Part shown: positions 24,510 through 33,196 of the stretch, piece by piece
Position numbering within the stretch: position 1 is the first letter of the stretch
Layout of the letters: each line of letters begins with the position of its first letter
Assembly (NCBI GenBank): GCA_945884695.1
Contig: CAMCYO010000009.1
Span: forward strand, 1-64,000
Direction of reading: 5' to 3'
Origin: Streptomyces griseus
GTDB taxonomy: Bacteria; Actinomycetota; Actinomycetes; Nanopelagicales; Nanopelagicaceae
DNA: 64,000 nt
Program-made: the position numbers and the translations under genes
The notes under the pieces: generated by a model
Databases searched by the model: none
What the model was told of the DNA's origin: nothing
Seen by the model: the letters and a program-made list of their open reading frames with translations, nothing else

Positions 24510-25307
24510 ATGCGCATAGTTCGATTTTCACCCACTACTGCTGACCCAGCGCTGGAATTAGGTAAAGACCCTCTTTTTGGATTAATTAATGAAGATGGTG
24601 TGATTGCCGTACTTACCGGAGATCCTCTTTATGCTGGCATAACTCCCAATGGGAAAGCTGTACCAAGGGCTCAAGTGAGATTACTTGCTCCCGTTTTACC
24701 TCGAAGCAAAGTTGTATGTATAGGTAAGAATTATGCTGACCATGCAAAAGAAATGGGAGGCGATGTTCCAGCACAGCCAGTTATTTTCTTAAAGCCAAAT
24801 ACTTCTGTTGTAGGCCCAGATGAAACGATTGTTTGGCCGGCCATGAGTGATCGCGTAGATCATGAGGCAGAGTTGGCAATAGTTATTGGACGCATTTGCA
24901 AAGACGTTCCTAAGGAACGCTATAACGATGTCATTTTTGGATACACGCTAGCCAATGATGTGACGGCTAGAGATTTGCAAAAAGTTGATGGTCAATGGAC
25001 TCGAGCAAAAGGTTTTGACACATTCTGCCCATTAGGTCCGTGGATTGATACTGATTTTCTTCCTGGCGACCAAAGCATCACTGCAACACTTAATGGTGAA
25101 CTTAAACAATCAGCAAAGCTTTCAGATATGATTTTTGATATTCCTACAATCATCAATTTCGTTACTCAGGTTATGACTTTACTTCCAGGAGATGTGATTT
25201 TGACCGGCACGCCAGCCGGAATTGGACCCATGCCAGAGAAATCTTCAATTACCGTCGCAATTGAAGGGTTGGGCGAATTAACCAATAAGGTAAGCACCCA
25301 TGGCTAA
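24510..25307 (+). CDS. Fumarylacetoacetate hydrolase family protein
   Basis: 265-residue member of the FAH family, which cleave acylpyruvates or related C-C bonds with Mg2+. A short N-terminal domain precedes the catalytic fold. Metal ligands are in DHEAELAIVIG and NDVTARDLQ; IGKNYADHAKEMG and GTPAGIGPM are conserved. Substrate is not deducible. It overlaps gltX by 8 bases, the same neighbour as in mycobacteria. Confidence 0.9.
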   Translation: MRIVRFSPTTADPALELGKDPLFGLINEDGVIAVLTGDPLYAGITPNGKAVPRAQVRLLAPVLPRSKVVCIGKNYADHAKEMGGDVPAQPVIFLKPNTSVVGPDETIVWPAMSDRVDHEAELAIVIGRICKDVPKERYNDVIFGYTLANDVTARDLQKVDGQWTRAKGFDTFCPLGPWIDTDFLPGDQSITATLNGELKQSAKLSDMIFDIPTIINFVTQVMTLLPGDVILTGTPAGIGPMPEKSSITVAIEGLGELTNKVSTHG

Positions 25308-26757
25308 ACCAGTCCGAGTTCGATTTGCACCTTCACCAACGGGTGATCTTCACGTTGGCAATATTCGCACTGCACTCTTTGATTGGGCATATGCTCGGCA
25401 TACGGGTGGAACTTTCTTGTTTCGCATTGAAGACACCGACACCACTCGCGTTACAGATGAATATATTTCTGCAGCCATCGATACCTTGCGTTGGCTCGGT
25501 TTGCAATGGGATGAAGGCCCTGAAGTTGGTGGCGAGTATGGGCCATATTTACAATCACAACGCCTAGATATTTACACACATTGGGCCCAAAAATTTATTG
25601 AGCAAAAGGATGCTTACCATTGCTATTGCACTCCGGCCGAATTAGAAGAACGTCGCGAAGCACAGCGAAAAGCACATGTTGCACCAGGCTATGACGGAAA
25701 ATGTAGAGATTTAACGCCTGAACAGGTTGCCGCATATAAGAGACAAGGCCGTGAAGCAGTTATTCGTATGCGGATGCCAGATGGCTCTACAACTTTTGTG
25801 GATGCAATTCGAGGAGAAGTTTCTTTTGAACACACCTTTGTGCCTGATTTTGTTCTGGCACGAGGCGACGGATCACCGCTTTACACCCTTGCTGTAGCCG
25901 TAGATGACATCTTAATGAAAGTAACCCACGTTTTGCGGGGTGAGGATTTACTTTCTTCAACTCCTCGCCAAATTCGGGTATATCAAGCCATGGGAGTTGC
26001 ACTCGAGGACTACCCAACTTTTGCTCACTTGCCTTTCGTAATGGGCCAAGACAATGCCAAACTTTCAAAGCGCAATGGTGAAGTATCCATTGCTTGGTAT
26101 CGTGAAGCCGGATTCTTGCCAGAAGCCATATGTAACTATTTAGCCTTACTTGGCTGGTCACCTGGTGATGACCGCGAAAACATTACGATGAAGGAGTTAA
26201 CCGAGCTTTTCACCGTAGAGCGAGTTAATAGTTCTCCAGCCCGTTTTGACATGAAAAAACTCGAAGCCATCAACGGGGATAAGATTCGCGCTTTGCCACT
26301 GGATGAATTCTTAACGTGGGCACTTCCATTCTTAACAAGAGAAAAAGTTATTTCAGGAACTCCTGAAGAGATTGCGCTCGTTAAGTCAGCACTTCCCATC
26401 ATTCAAGAGCGAATCACGCGCTTTAGCGAAGCGCCTGCAATGCTTAAGTTCTTATTCGTTAAAAATTTTACAATTGAGGCAGACTCGCTTTCTAAAGTTA
26501 CGGATTCAGGATCTAAAGATGTGCTTAAGCGAGCACTTGCTGAATTAACGCCTCTAACTGCATGGACACATGAAAGCATTGAAGGTGCGTTACGTTCATC
26601 ATTAATTGAAGAGATGGGTCTTAAGCCACGCATTGCATTTGGTTCAGTTCGTATTGCAGTAACTGGAAGCACTATCTCTCCACCACTTTTTGAGTCAATG
26701 GAATTACTAGGTAAAAACGCTTCTTTAGAGCGTATTTCTGCGGCTCTTGTTCTCTAG
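25300..26757 (+). CDS. gltX: Glutamyl-tRNA synthetase
   Basis: Charges tRNA-Glu, and often tRNA-Gln where GatCAB is used. It has 485 residues. The class I signature is FAPSPTGDLHVGN near the N terminus, and KLSKRNGE is the KMSKS-type motif. The anticodon-binding domain is C-terminal. The next genes on the same strand are tRNA-Gln and tRNA-Glu, both potential substrates. Confidence 0.97.
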   Translation: MAKPVRVRFAPSPTGDLHVGNIRTALFDWAYARHTGGTFLFRIEDTDTTRVTDEYISAAIDTLRWLGLQWDEGPEVGGEYGPYLQSQRLDIYTHWAQKFIEQKDAYHCYCTPAELEERREAQRKAHVAPGYDGKCRDLTPEQVAAYKRQGREAVIRMRMPDGSTTFVDAIRGEVSFEHTFVPDFVLARGDGSPLYTLAVAVDDILMKVTHVLRGEDLLSSTPRQIRVYQAMGVALEDYPTFAHLPFVMGQDNAKLSKRNGEVSIAWYREAGFLPEAICNYLALLGWSPGDDRENITMKELTELFTVERVNSSPARFDMKKLEAINGDKIRALPLDEFLTWALPFLTREKVISGTPEEIALVKSALPIIQERITRFSEAPAMLKFLFVKNFTIEADSLSKVTDSGSKDVLKRALAELTPLTAWTHESIEGALRSSLIEEMGLKPRIAFGSVRIAVTGSTISPPLFESMELLGKNASLERISAALVL

Positions 26758-26785
26758 TTAGTACGGTATTCTTACGCAGCCTTAT

Positions 26786-26857
26786 TGGGGTATGGGGTAA
26801 TTGGCAGCCCTGCTGATTCTGGTTCAGTAAGTCTAGGTTCGAGTCCTGGTACCCCAG
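26786..26857 (+). tRNA. tRNA-Gln (CTG)
   Basis: Complete cloverleaf. Acceptor TGGGGTA pairs with TACCCCA, including the weak U1-A72 pair typical of tRNA-Gln. The anticodon loop TTCTGGT gives anticodon CTG. The T arm is CTAGG-TTCGAGT-CCTGG and the discriminator is G. No encoded CCA. Confidence 0.96.
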
Positions 26858-26878
26858 CGACTACAACTACATATGCAC

Positions 26879-26951
26879 GGCCCCGTCGTCTAGCGGCCTA
26901 GGACTCTGGCTTCTCAAGCCAGCTACGAGGGTTCGAATCCCTTCGGGGCTA
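26879..26951 (+). tRNA. tRNA-Glu (CTC)
   Basis: Complete cloverleaf. Acceptor GGCCCCG pairs with CGGGGCT. The anticodon arm CTGGC-TTCTCAA-GCCAG gives CTC. T loop TTCGAAT, discriminator A, no encoded CCA. It lies 21 bases after tRNA-Gln, probably on one precursor. Confidence 0.96.
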
Positions 26952-26988
26952 CACATCTTTATTTTCGCATTCCTTCTAGACTCATCAC

Positions 26989-27453
26989 ATGGACATCAGC
27001 GATTATGCACGCGAGTATGAAGCATCTACTCAATATTTTTCAGATCTCATCTCGGGCCTTTCAGCTAAAGATTTAAGTACATCAGAGCCAGGCGGATGGA
27101 CACCTCGCCAAGTGATTCACCATCTAGCCGATAGTGAAGCACAATCGTATGCGCGCCTTCGAAGACTCGTTGCTGAACCCATTGGTTCAGAAATTCAGGG
27201 CTATGACGAAAATGCATGGGCAGAGAATTCCACTTTAGGTTATATGGAGTTACCCGTAGAAAACTCCATTGCGGTGTATGTTTCTGTCCGCACCGCATCG
27301 CTAGACATTATGAGGCGCTTAAAACTTGCTGACCTAGAGCGTTATGGCATGCATTCAGAACGTGGAAAATTTACTATTGCAGATTGGATTCGAGCGTATT
27401 CAAAGCACCCACGCGATCATGCAGGACAAATTGAAAAAGCACTCAATGCCTAA
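26989..27453 (+). CDS. DinB/YfiT-like four-helix protein
   Basis: 154-residue protein of the DinB metalloenzyme fold. The likely metal-binding histidines are in VIHHLADSE near residue 44 and HPRDHAGQIEKAL near the C terminus, the standard H...HxxxH layout. Some relatives are thiol-dependent S-transferases, but the reaction here is unknown. It follows the tRNA pair and precedes the FUSC-like gene. Confidence 0.82.
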   Translation: MDISDYAREYEASTQYFSDLISGLSAKDLSTSEPGGWTPRQVIHHLADSEAQSYARLRRLVAEPIGSEIQGYDENAWAENSTLGYMELPVENSIAVYVSVRTASLDIMRRLKLADLERYGMHSERGKFTIADWIRAYSKHPRDHAGQIEKALNA

Positions 27454-27483
27454 TTTGGTTAATGAATTTTCTGAGCGGAACCT

Positions 27484-28692
27484 ATGACAAATGAGCGAAG
27501 TTTTTGGGGCAAAATAGTTCGTTTATTCTCTGATCGTCGGGCTTGGGTTCAGCAAGTATTTGTTACCGCAGCAGCTGCGGCAGTGGCTTGGCAAGTGGGA
27601 GATTTAGCTTTTAAAAATGGTGGATTAGTCGCTGCGATTGTTGCAAGTTTGACTGTACGTATTTCGCTACATAAATCTACTCGAGAAGGTTTTGGCCAAA
27701 TTCTTGGCACCGCAATTGGCGCAGGCACAGCACTTGCTAGTGTGAGTATTTTTGGATTTGGTTGGGTAACTGTTGGAATAACGGTTGTGCTTTGTTCTGT
27801 GGCTGCGCGCGCTATGCACTTAGGTGAGGTTGCCTCTATTAACGTCCCCGTTACTGCACTCATTGTGATTGGGCCAGGAATTACTGAAAGCAATGCCGAG
27901 CATCGCATGTATTCAACGCTCATTGGTGCAGGTATTGCGATTTTGTTCTCCTACTTTGCGCATCCAAAAACTCCTGCAGGCCGCACCATCGATCAAATCG
28001 CATCCCTTGGCCGCAAATCAGCCGAGCTACTCGGTCAAATGGCACAAGGTGTTGCAAAAGGTTACACACAAGATGAAGCCGGTAATTGGCTGGCAAAAGC
28101 GCGGTTATTGGTGGAAGAAATTCCTCGAGTGCGCGCGCAAGCGCTAGAGGCTCGTACATTTGCTAAATGGTTTCCCACTGCAGAACGCGATGAAGGCGAG
28201 GAGTTATATTCACGTGGAGTTGCAGTTGAGCACACTGTTGTTCAAGTGCGCACTATCGCGCGTACCTTATTTGATTCCGCGGTAGAGGGCGGTATTCCTG
28301 CATCGACTAAGCGAAAGATTGCCGAGGCGCTTTCTGCTGCAAGTTTTGCAATTACTGCAAATGTTGAGGGGCTCTTAGATGATCAAGTAAATGAAATTGA
28401 TTCATCACAAACTGAAGAAATGCGAGAAGCCGGAGCATCTTTAGTCAATTTGCTTTTCGATAGTTCGTCACAGGACAACCCAGACCAAATCGTTCGAAGC
28501 ATGTCTTTAGTAACCAACTTAGAGCGCATCGCAGATTCTCTTGATCAGGCTTCCCCGGCACTTCACGATGTAGTCACCCCAGATGAGCCATCTAGTACGA
28601 AAGTACTTCGCTTGTCACCCCTAAATCAAGTGCGTAAATGGCGAAAGAATTTTAGAAATCTACTGCCCAAGAAGATTCGTAAGTATTTCTAA
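27484..28692 (+). CDS. FUSC/aromatic-acid-exporter-like membrane protein
   Basis: 402 residues. The N-terminal 160 residues have four to six hydrophobic segments (VFVTAAAAAVAWQVGDLAF, LVAAIVASLTVRISLHK, WVTVGITVVLCSVAARAM, TLIGAGIAILFSYFAHPK). A long cytoplasmic helical region follows, rich in Ala and Glu. This is the layout of half-size FUSC/DUF939 proteins, sometimes annotated as aromatic acid exporters. The substrate is unknown. Confidence 0.75.
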   Translation: MTNERSFWGKIVRLFSDRRAWVQQVFVTAAAAAVAWQVGDLAFKNGGLVAAIVASLTVRISLHKSTREGFGQILGTAIGAGTALASVSIFGFGWVTVGITVVLCSVAARAMHLGEVASINVPVTALIVIGPGITESNAEHRMYSTLIGAGIAILFSYFAHPKTPAGRTIDQIASLGRKSAELLGQMAQGVAKGYTQDEAGNWLAKARLLVEEIPRVRAQALEARTFAKWFPTAERDEGEELYSRGVAVEHTVVQVRTIARTLFDSAVEGGIPASTKRKIAEALSAASFAITANVEGLLDDQVNEIDSSQTEEMREAGASLVNLLFDSSSQDNPDQIVRSMSLVTNLERIADSLDQASPALHDVVTPDEPSSTKVLRLSPLNQVRKWRKNFRNLLPKKIRKYF

Positions 28693-28745
28693 GGTTTTTG
28701 AGATTTCGGGTTGCGAGCCCCAGATGAGCGTTTTATGATCTACAG

Positions 28746-29726
28746 GTGCAATCTCGACGAGCTAAACACGTTGGATCGGTAGTCGTTACAACTCTGCTCC
28801 TAGCATTAATACCAATTTCAACTCCACTTGCCCATGCAGAGGGCTGCCGTGATTATCCAGCTTCGGTTACGCCAGAATGTGCAGCACAAAACTTAGAAGA
28901 AGCGCGTCTGCAAACTATTGCGCGAGAAGAAGCCGCTCGAGTAGAAGCCCTTGCAGTAATTGCCAGGGCTGAGGCACAACGACTAGCGGATGCACAGGTA
29001 AATGCAGCTCGTGATTCTTCATATGGAGCAACGGTGCAGGGTTGCCGTGACTATCCAAAATCAACAACACCAGAGTGTGCTGCTCAAAATTTAGAGGTAG
29101 AAAGACTTGCCAGTATTGATAACGCAACAAAAGCCAAACAAGATGAGGCTAACGTCAACGCAAAAGCCGAAGCACAACGTTTGGCCCAAACTCAAGAAGC
29201 AGATGCTAGAGATACCTTGTACGGCGCAACCATTAAGGGTTGCCGCGATTTTCCAAAATCAACAACACCAGAGTGCGCTGCGCAAAATTTAGAGGTCGAA
29301 AGACTTGCCAGCATAGATAACGCAGCAAAAGCCAAACAAGATGAGGCTGACGTCAACGCAAAAGCAGAGGCGCAACGTTTGGCTCAAACTCAAGAAGCAG
29401 ATGCTAGAGATACCTTGTATGGAGCAACGATTAAGGGTTGCCGCGATTTTCCAAAATCAACGACTCCAGAGTGTGCAGCACAAAATCTAGAGGTAGAAAG
29501 ACTTGCCAGTATTGATAACGCAGCAAAAGCAGAACAAGCGGAAGTTGACGCCAAAGCAAAAGCAGAACGACTTGCTGATTTAGAAACTGAAAATGAGATT
29601 AAGAAAGTTATACGCATAAAGAAAGTCATAACTTGCGCGAAAGGTAGTAAAACTCGCACGGTAACGGCTTGGGAGCCAAAGTGTCCTAAGGGTTATAAGA
29701 AAAAAGGATTGACTAAGAACGCTTAG
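28746..29726 (+). CDS. Secreted Ala/Glu-rich protein with four CxxxxxxxxxxC repeats
   Basis: 326 residues, GTG start. A signal peptide (VVVTTLLLALIPISTPLAHA) ends at about residue 31. The mature part is four repeats of about 66 residues (the last partial), each beginning GCRDYP or GCRDFP, then TPECAAQNLE and a charged helix rich in Ala, Glu, Lys and Gln. The cysteine pair in each repeat probably forms a disulfide. The C-terminal ITCAKGSKTRTV...PKCPKGYKKK segment recurs in secreted actinobacterial proteins. The role is unknown; a helical cell-surface rod or wall-associated protein is a guess. The stop overlaps the end of the opposite-strand IclR gene by 4 bases. Confidence 0.8.
   Translation: MQSRRAKHVGSVVVTTLLLALIPISTPLAHAEGCRDYPASVTPECAAQNLEEARLQTIAREEAARVEALAVIARAEAQRLADAQVNAARDSSYGATVQGCRDYPKSTTPECAAQNLEVERLASIDNATKAKQDEANVNAKAEAQRLAQTQEADARDTLYGATIKGCRDFPKSTTPECAAQNLEVERLASIDNAAKAKQDEADVNAKAEAQRLAQTQEADARDTLYGATIKGCRDFPKSTTPECAAQNLEVERLASIDNAAKAEQAEVDAKAKAERLADLETENEIKKVIRIKKVITCAKGSKTRTVTAWEPKCPKGYKKKGLTKNA
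28842..29567 (+). repeat. 198-base tandem repeat inside the secreted protein gene
   Basis: In-frame direct repeats starting at 28842, 29040, 29238 and 29436; the last is cut short at about 29567. Copies 2 and 3 are nearly identical at DNA level, and copy 4 matches them for most of its length, while copy 1 is clearly diverged. This points to recent duplication of the inner units, with copy number likely to vary between strains. Confidence 0.9.
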
Positions 29727-30439
29727 CCGTTAGCAATATATTCAGAAAGTTTTGCAGCCGTGGCAGCAACTGCGCCAGCATGTAAACGTCCTGGCTGGCG
29801 TCCTAAGCGTTCCATTGGTCCACTAATTCCCACCGCTGCTATGACGCGATTATTTGGACCTCGCACTGGCGCAGAAACAGAGGCAACTCCAGCTTCGCGC
29901 TCTCCAACACTTTGTGCCCAACCGCGACGACGTACTGCCGCCAATTGCGCTGCTGTAAATCGTGCATTCGTAAGTCCGCGGTGTATGCGTTCGCTATCTT
30001 CCCAAGCTAAAAGTATTTGTGCACCAGATCCGGCTTGCATAGTTAATGCAGCGCCAACGGGTACTGAATCTCGAAGTCCAGATAATCGCTCTGCTACGGC
30101 AACACAGATTCGCACATCACCTTGTCGGCGGTATAACTGCGCGCTTTCTCCTGTTGCATCGCGAAGGGCTGTTAGCGCTGGGGTAGCGGCGGCAAGTAAG
30201 CGATCCTCACCGGCAGATGCTGATAACTCACCGGACCGGGGACCCAACACAAATCGTCCGCTGAGATCTCGCGCAATTAAACGATGAAATTCAAGGGCTA
30301 AAGCTAAACGGTGCGCAGTAGGGCGAGAAATACCAGTGGCGGCAACCAACTCGGCCAAGGAGTGCGGGCCTGATTCAAGGGTTGTAAGAATTGATACGGC
30401 TTTATCTAAAACGCCAACTCCGCTATTCTTCTTGTCCAC
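29723..30439 (-). CDS. IclR-family regulator of leuCD (NdgR/LtbR-like)
   Basis: 238-residue regulator starting at GTG. The N-terminal winged helix reads [14 protein letters not shown], then [19 protein letters not shown]. The IclR effector domain follows, with the [17 protein letters not shown] and [11 protein letters not shown] segments. It lies divergently beside leuC with a perfect palindrome between the two starts, the arrangement known for NdgR/LtbR in streptomycetes and corynebacteria. Control of leucine synthesis and autoregulation are therefore inferred. Confidence 0.88.
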   Translation of the reverse strand: MDKKNSGVGVLDKAVSILTTLESGPHSLAELVAATGISRPTAHRLALALEFHRLIARDLSGRFVLGPRSGELSASAGEDRLLAAATPALTALRDATGESAQLYRRQGDVRICVAVAERLSGLRDSVPVGAALTMQAGSGAQILLAWEDSERIHRGLTNARFTAAQLAAVRRRGWAQSVGEREAGVASVSAPVRGPNNRVIAAVGISGPMERLGRQPGRLHAGAVAATAAKLSEYIANG

Positions 30440-30451
30440 GATGTAATACTA

Positions 30452-30472
30452 ACATCTCAACTAGTGAGATGT
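30452..30472. promoter_or_regulatory. Perfect 21-base palindrome between iclR and leuC
   Basis: ACATCTCA, five bases ACTAG, then TGAGATGT: eight paired bases on each side. It sits 12 bases before the regulator start and 29 before the leuC start, so one bound dimer could cover both promoters. It is the probable operator of the adjacent IclR-type regulator. Position and symmetry are seen; binding is inferred. Confidence 0.7.
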
Positions 30473-30501
30473 GCAAGTCGATTCCGGTAGGAGCAATAGC
30501 G

Positions 30502-31893
30502 ATGGGTAAGACGTTAGCGGAGAAGATCTGGCAAGAACATGTCGTTCGCAGTGCAGAAGGTGAGCCAGATTTACTGTATATCGATTTACATTTGATTCAT
30601 GAAGTAACAAGTCCGCAAGCCTTTGATGGTCTTCGCCTTGCCGGCCGTCCCGTACATCGTCCAGATTTAACAATTGCAACAGAGGATCACAACACCCCAA
30701 CTCTCAACATTGATCAACCTATTGCCGATCCAGTCTCGAAGTTACAGGTAGATACGCTTCGCAAAAACTGCGCAGAGTTTGGAGTGCGCTTGCATTCACT
30801 CGGTGATATCGACCAAGGAATTGTGCACGTTGTTGGACCTCAACTTGGCCTGACTCAACCTGGCATGACAATTGTCTGCGGTGATTCTCACACTTCAACA
30901 CATGGAGCCTTTGGTGCGCTCGCTTTTGGTATTGGAACAAGTGAAGTTGAGCATGTTCTTGCCACACAAACTTTGCCACTTGTTCGACCAAAGACCATGG
31001 CCATCAATGTCGAAGGAGCGCTCAAGTCAGGGGTTTCTAGTAAGGACATCATCTTGGCGATCATTGCAAAAATCGGCACAGGTGGCGGGCAAGGATATGT
31101 TCTTGAATATCGAGGCAGTGCTATTCGGGCTCTCTCAATGGAATCTCGAATGACAGTCTGTAACATGTCTATCGAAGCTGGTGCTCGCGCAGGTTTGATC
31201 GCACCGGATGAAAAAACTTTTGAATACATCAAAGGAAAGCCTCATGCTCCAGCAAATTGGAATGAAGCGCTGGCTTATTGGAGCACTTTGTTTACAGATA
31301 AAGATGCCACTTTTGACGCTGAAATAAGTATAAATGCAGATGAACTAGCTCCATTTGTGACATGGGGAACTAACCCAGCACAAGGTGCGCCACTAAATTC
31401 CAATGTCCCAGACCCATCTGCGATTGCAGATCCTGAAGCACGAGGAGCAGCAGAGCGCGCACTTGTGTACATGGATCTCACTGCAGGAACTCCACTTAAA
31501 AATATAGTTATTGATACTGTGTTTCTGGGCTCTTGCACCAATGGTCGCATTGAAGATTTGCGGGTAGCTGCAGATGTTCTCAAAGGTAAGAAGATTTCAA
31601 AATCTCTGCGCATGTTAGTGGTGCCAGGTTCTGCTCGCGTTCGTTTGCAAGCCGAATCAGAAGGCTTAGATAAAGTCTTTATTGATGCAGGTGCTGAGTG
31701 GCGCCAGGCAGGTTGCTCCATGTGCCTTGGTATGAACCCTGATCAACTCGCAGTTGGAGAGCGTTCTGCCTCAACAAGTAATCGCAACTTTGAAGGACGT
31801 CAAGGAAAAGGCGGGCGTACACACTTAGTAAGTCCACTGGTTGCCGCAGCAACGGCAATTCGCGGAACACTTTCATCACCCGCGGATTTGTAA
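30502..31893 (+). CDS. leuC: 3-isopropylmalate dehydratase large subunit
   Basis: Aconitase-type enzyme of leucine biosynthesis, 463 residues. The start is the ATG with GGTAGGAG upstream ([15 protein letters not shown]); a longer open frame from 30391 would run through the operator and is not credible. Cluster cysteines lie in [13 protein letters not shown] and [29 protein letters not shown] is the substrate-site signature. It forms a heterodimer with the product of leuD, 11 bases downstream. Confidence 0.96.
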   Translation: MGKTLAEKIWQEHVVRSAEGEPDLLYIDLHLIHEVTSPQAFDGLRLAGRPVHRPDLTIATEDHNTPTLNIDQPIADPVSKLQVDTLRKNCAEFGVRLHSLGDIDQGIVHVVGPQLGLTQPGMTIVCGDSHTSTHGAFGALAFGIGTSEVEHVLATQTLPLVRPKTMAINVEGALKSGVSSKDIILAIIAKIGTGGGQGYVLEYRGSAIRALSMESRMTVCNMSIEAGARAGLIAPDEKTFEYIKGKPHAPANWNEALAYWSTLFTDKDATFDAEISINADELAPFVTWGTNPAQGAPLNSNVPDPSAIADPEARGAAERALVYMDLTAGTPLKNIVIDTVFLGSCTNGRIEDLRVAADVLKGKKISKSLRMLVVPGSARVRLQAESEGLDKVFIDAGAEWRQAGCSMCLGMNPDQLAVGERSASTSNRNFEGRQGKGGRTHLVSPLVAAATAIRGTLSSPADL

Positions 31894-31904
31894 AGGAGCC
31901 CCTC

Positions 31905-32504
31905 ATGGAAAAATTCGTTACACATGTTGGAACTGGACTTCCACTACGCCGTAGCAATGTTGATACTGACCAAATTATTCCGGCCGTTTATCTCAAGCGC
32001 GTCACTCGTTCAGGCTTTGAAGACGGGCTCTTTGCTGCATGGCGTAAAGATCCAGAGTTCATCCTCAATAAGGATGAGTTTAAGAAGGCCTCAATTTTGG
32101 TTGCAGGAGTGGATTTTGGAACAGGCTCATCCAGAGAGCACGCGGTTTGGGCCCTTCAAAACTACGGTTTTAAGGTCATTATCTCGAACCGCTTTGCAGA
32201 TATTTTCCGTGGCAACTCAGCAAAAGGTGGCTTGCTGACAATTATCATCCCTCAAAAAGATGTTGAAGCTCTTTGGGATGCCATAGAAAAAAATCCTGCC
32301 TTGCCAATAACTGTCAATCTTGACGCTCGAACAGTGAGTTTTGCAAGCGCCTCAGTGGCCTTTGATATCGATGATTACACTCGTTGGAGATTGATGGAAG
32401 GCCTTGATGACATCGGTTTGACGCTCAAATCCCTTGATTCCATTGATAAATTTGAGAAGTCACGTCAATCATTTAAACCCAATACCAAAACCCTCAACCA
32501 CTAA
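31905..32504 (+). CDS. leuD: 3-isopropylmalate dehydratase small subunit
   Basis: Small subunit (swivel domain) of isopropylmalate isomerase, 199 residues. Signatures are [18 protein letters not shown] and [18 protein letters not shown] ribosome binding site AAGGAG precedes the ATG. Downstream, AAAACCC inside the gene end and AGGGTTTTTTT at 32529-32538 could form a weak terminator with an inner CTCAA/TTGAG pairing. Confidence 0.95.
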   Translation: MEKFVTHVGTGLPLRRSNVDTDQIIPAVYLKRVTRSGFEDGLFAAWRKDPEFILNKDEFKKASILVAGVDFGTGSSREHAVWALQNYGFKVIISNRFADIFRGNSAKGGLLTIIIPQKDVEALWDAIEKNPALPITVNLDARTVSFASASVAFDIDDYTRWRLMEGLDDIGLTLKSLDSIDKFEKSRQSFKPNTKTLNH

Positions 32505-32580
32505 TTGAGAGATTTATAGCGTCATATAAGGGTTTTTTTGCCTTCTCCTTCGTTATTACAAGAAATAAAAAAGGGCGACA

Positions 32581-32658
32581 CGCGAGGGTGATAATGGACT
32601 CGCGCTCACTACTTGCGTAAATTTAATAACACGTTAAGCAACTGCTTAACATTTACGC
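32581..32658 (+). promoter_or_regulatory. Structured 5' leader of the HU gene
   Basis: Two hairpins precede HU. The first is CGCGAG (32581) with CTCGCG (32599), twelve bases apart, spanning a possible -10 GATAAT. The second is nested: outer GCGTAAAT (32615) with ATTTACGC (32651), inner GTTAAGC (32633) with GCTTAAC (32644) and a 4-base loop. The inner stem abuts the outer 3' strand. It ends 20 bases before the HU start, so it may control translation or RNA stability. Confidence 0.55.
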
Positions 32659-32678
32659 GTAGTTATAAGGGGAATTTG

Positions 32679-33125
32679 ATGAATAAGGCCCAATTCATTG
32701 CTGCGTTGGCCCCGCACTTCAATGACAGCAAAAAAGAAGCAACACATGCCGTAGATATCGTTTTTGACACAATCATTCGCAATATGGCTAAAGGCGAAGA
32801 TGTCATGATCAATGATTTCGGTAAGTTTAAGAAAGTAGATCGCAAGGCTCGTAAAGGTCGTAACCCTTTCACTGGCGAGACGATTCAGATCAAGGCAAGC
32901 AAGAAGCCACGCTTCTTGCCAGCAAAGGGTCTTAAAGAAGTTATTTCTGGTGCACGCAAATTAGAGCCAGCTCCAAAGCCAGCTCCTAAAGTTGTTGCAA
33001 AGCCCGTTGCTAAGAAAGCAGCTCCTAAGAAGAAGGCTGCAAAGAAGAAAGCAGCTCCTAAGAAGAAGGCTCCTGCAAGAAAGAAAGCAGCTCCAAAGAA
33101 GAAGGCTGCAAAGAAGCGTAAGTAG
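32679..33125 (+). CDS. hup: HU-type nucleoid protein with Lys/Ala-rich tail
   Basis: 148 residues. The chosen ATG gives MNKAQFIAALAPHF; a longer open frame from 32613 passes through the leader hairpin. Residues 1-92 are the HU fold (GRNPFTGETIQIKASKKPRF is the DNA-binding arm region). Residues about 100-148 form a basic tail of PKKKAAKK-type repeats, as in mycobacterial HupB. Such tails are typical of actinobacteria and bind DNA less specifically. A strong terminator follows. Confidence 0.95.
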   Translation: MNKAQFIAALAPHFNDSKKEATHAVDIVFDTIIRNMAKGEDVMINDFGKFKKVDRKARKGRNPFTGETIQIKASKKPRFLPAKGLKEVISGARKLEPAPKPAPKVVAKPVAKKAAPKKKAAKKKAAPKKKAPARKKAAPKKKAAKKRK

Positions 33126-33134
33126 TTTTACTTT

Positions 33135-33171
33135 AAAAGTGGGGTTGGCCGAAATGGTCAGCCCCACTTTT
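33135..33171 (+). terminator. Rho-independent terminator after HU
   Basis: AAAAGTGGGG pairs with CCCCACTTTT, with an additional TGGCC/GGTCA inner part and loop GAAAT, and the 3' side ends in TTTTATTTT. It ends the HU transcript 26 bases before plsC. Confidence 0.9.
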
Positions 33172-33196
33172 ATTTTCTACAGAGTACGATAGCGAT

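Noticed and set aside
28842-29567. CRISPR-like periodic repeat
   Set aside because: The 198-base period is in frame, translates cleanly and has no spacers; it is a protein repeat.
29760-30287. 175-residue frame on the + strand
   Set aside because: It lies antisense to the clear IclR regulator; its composition (Arg, Ser, Pro, Ala rich) is that of a shadow frame.
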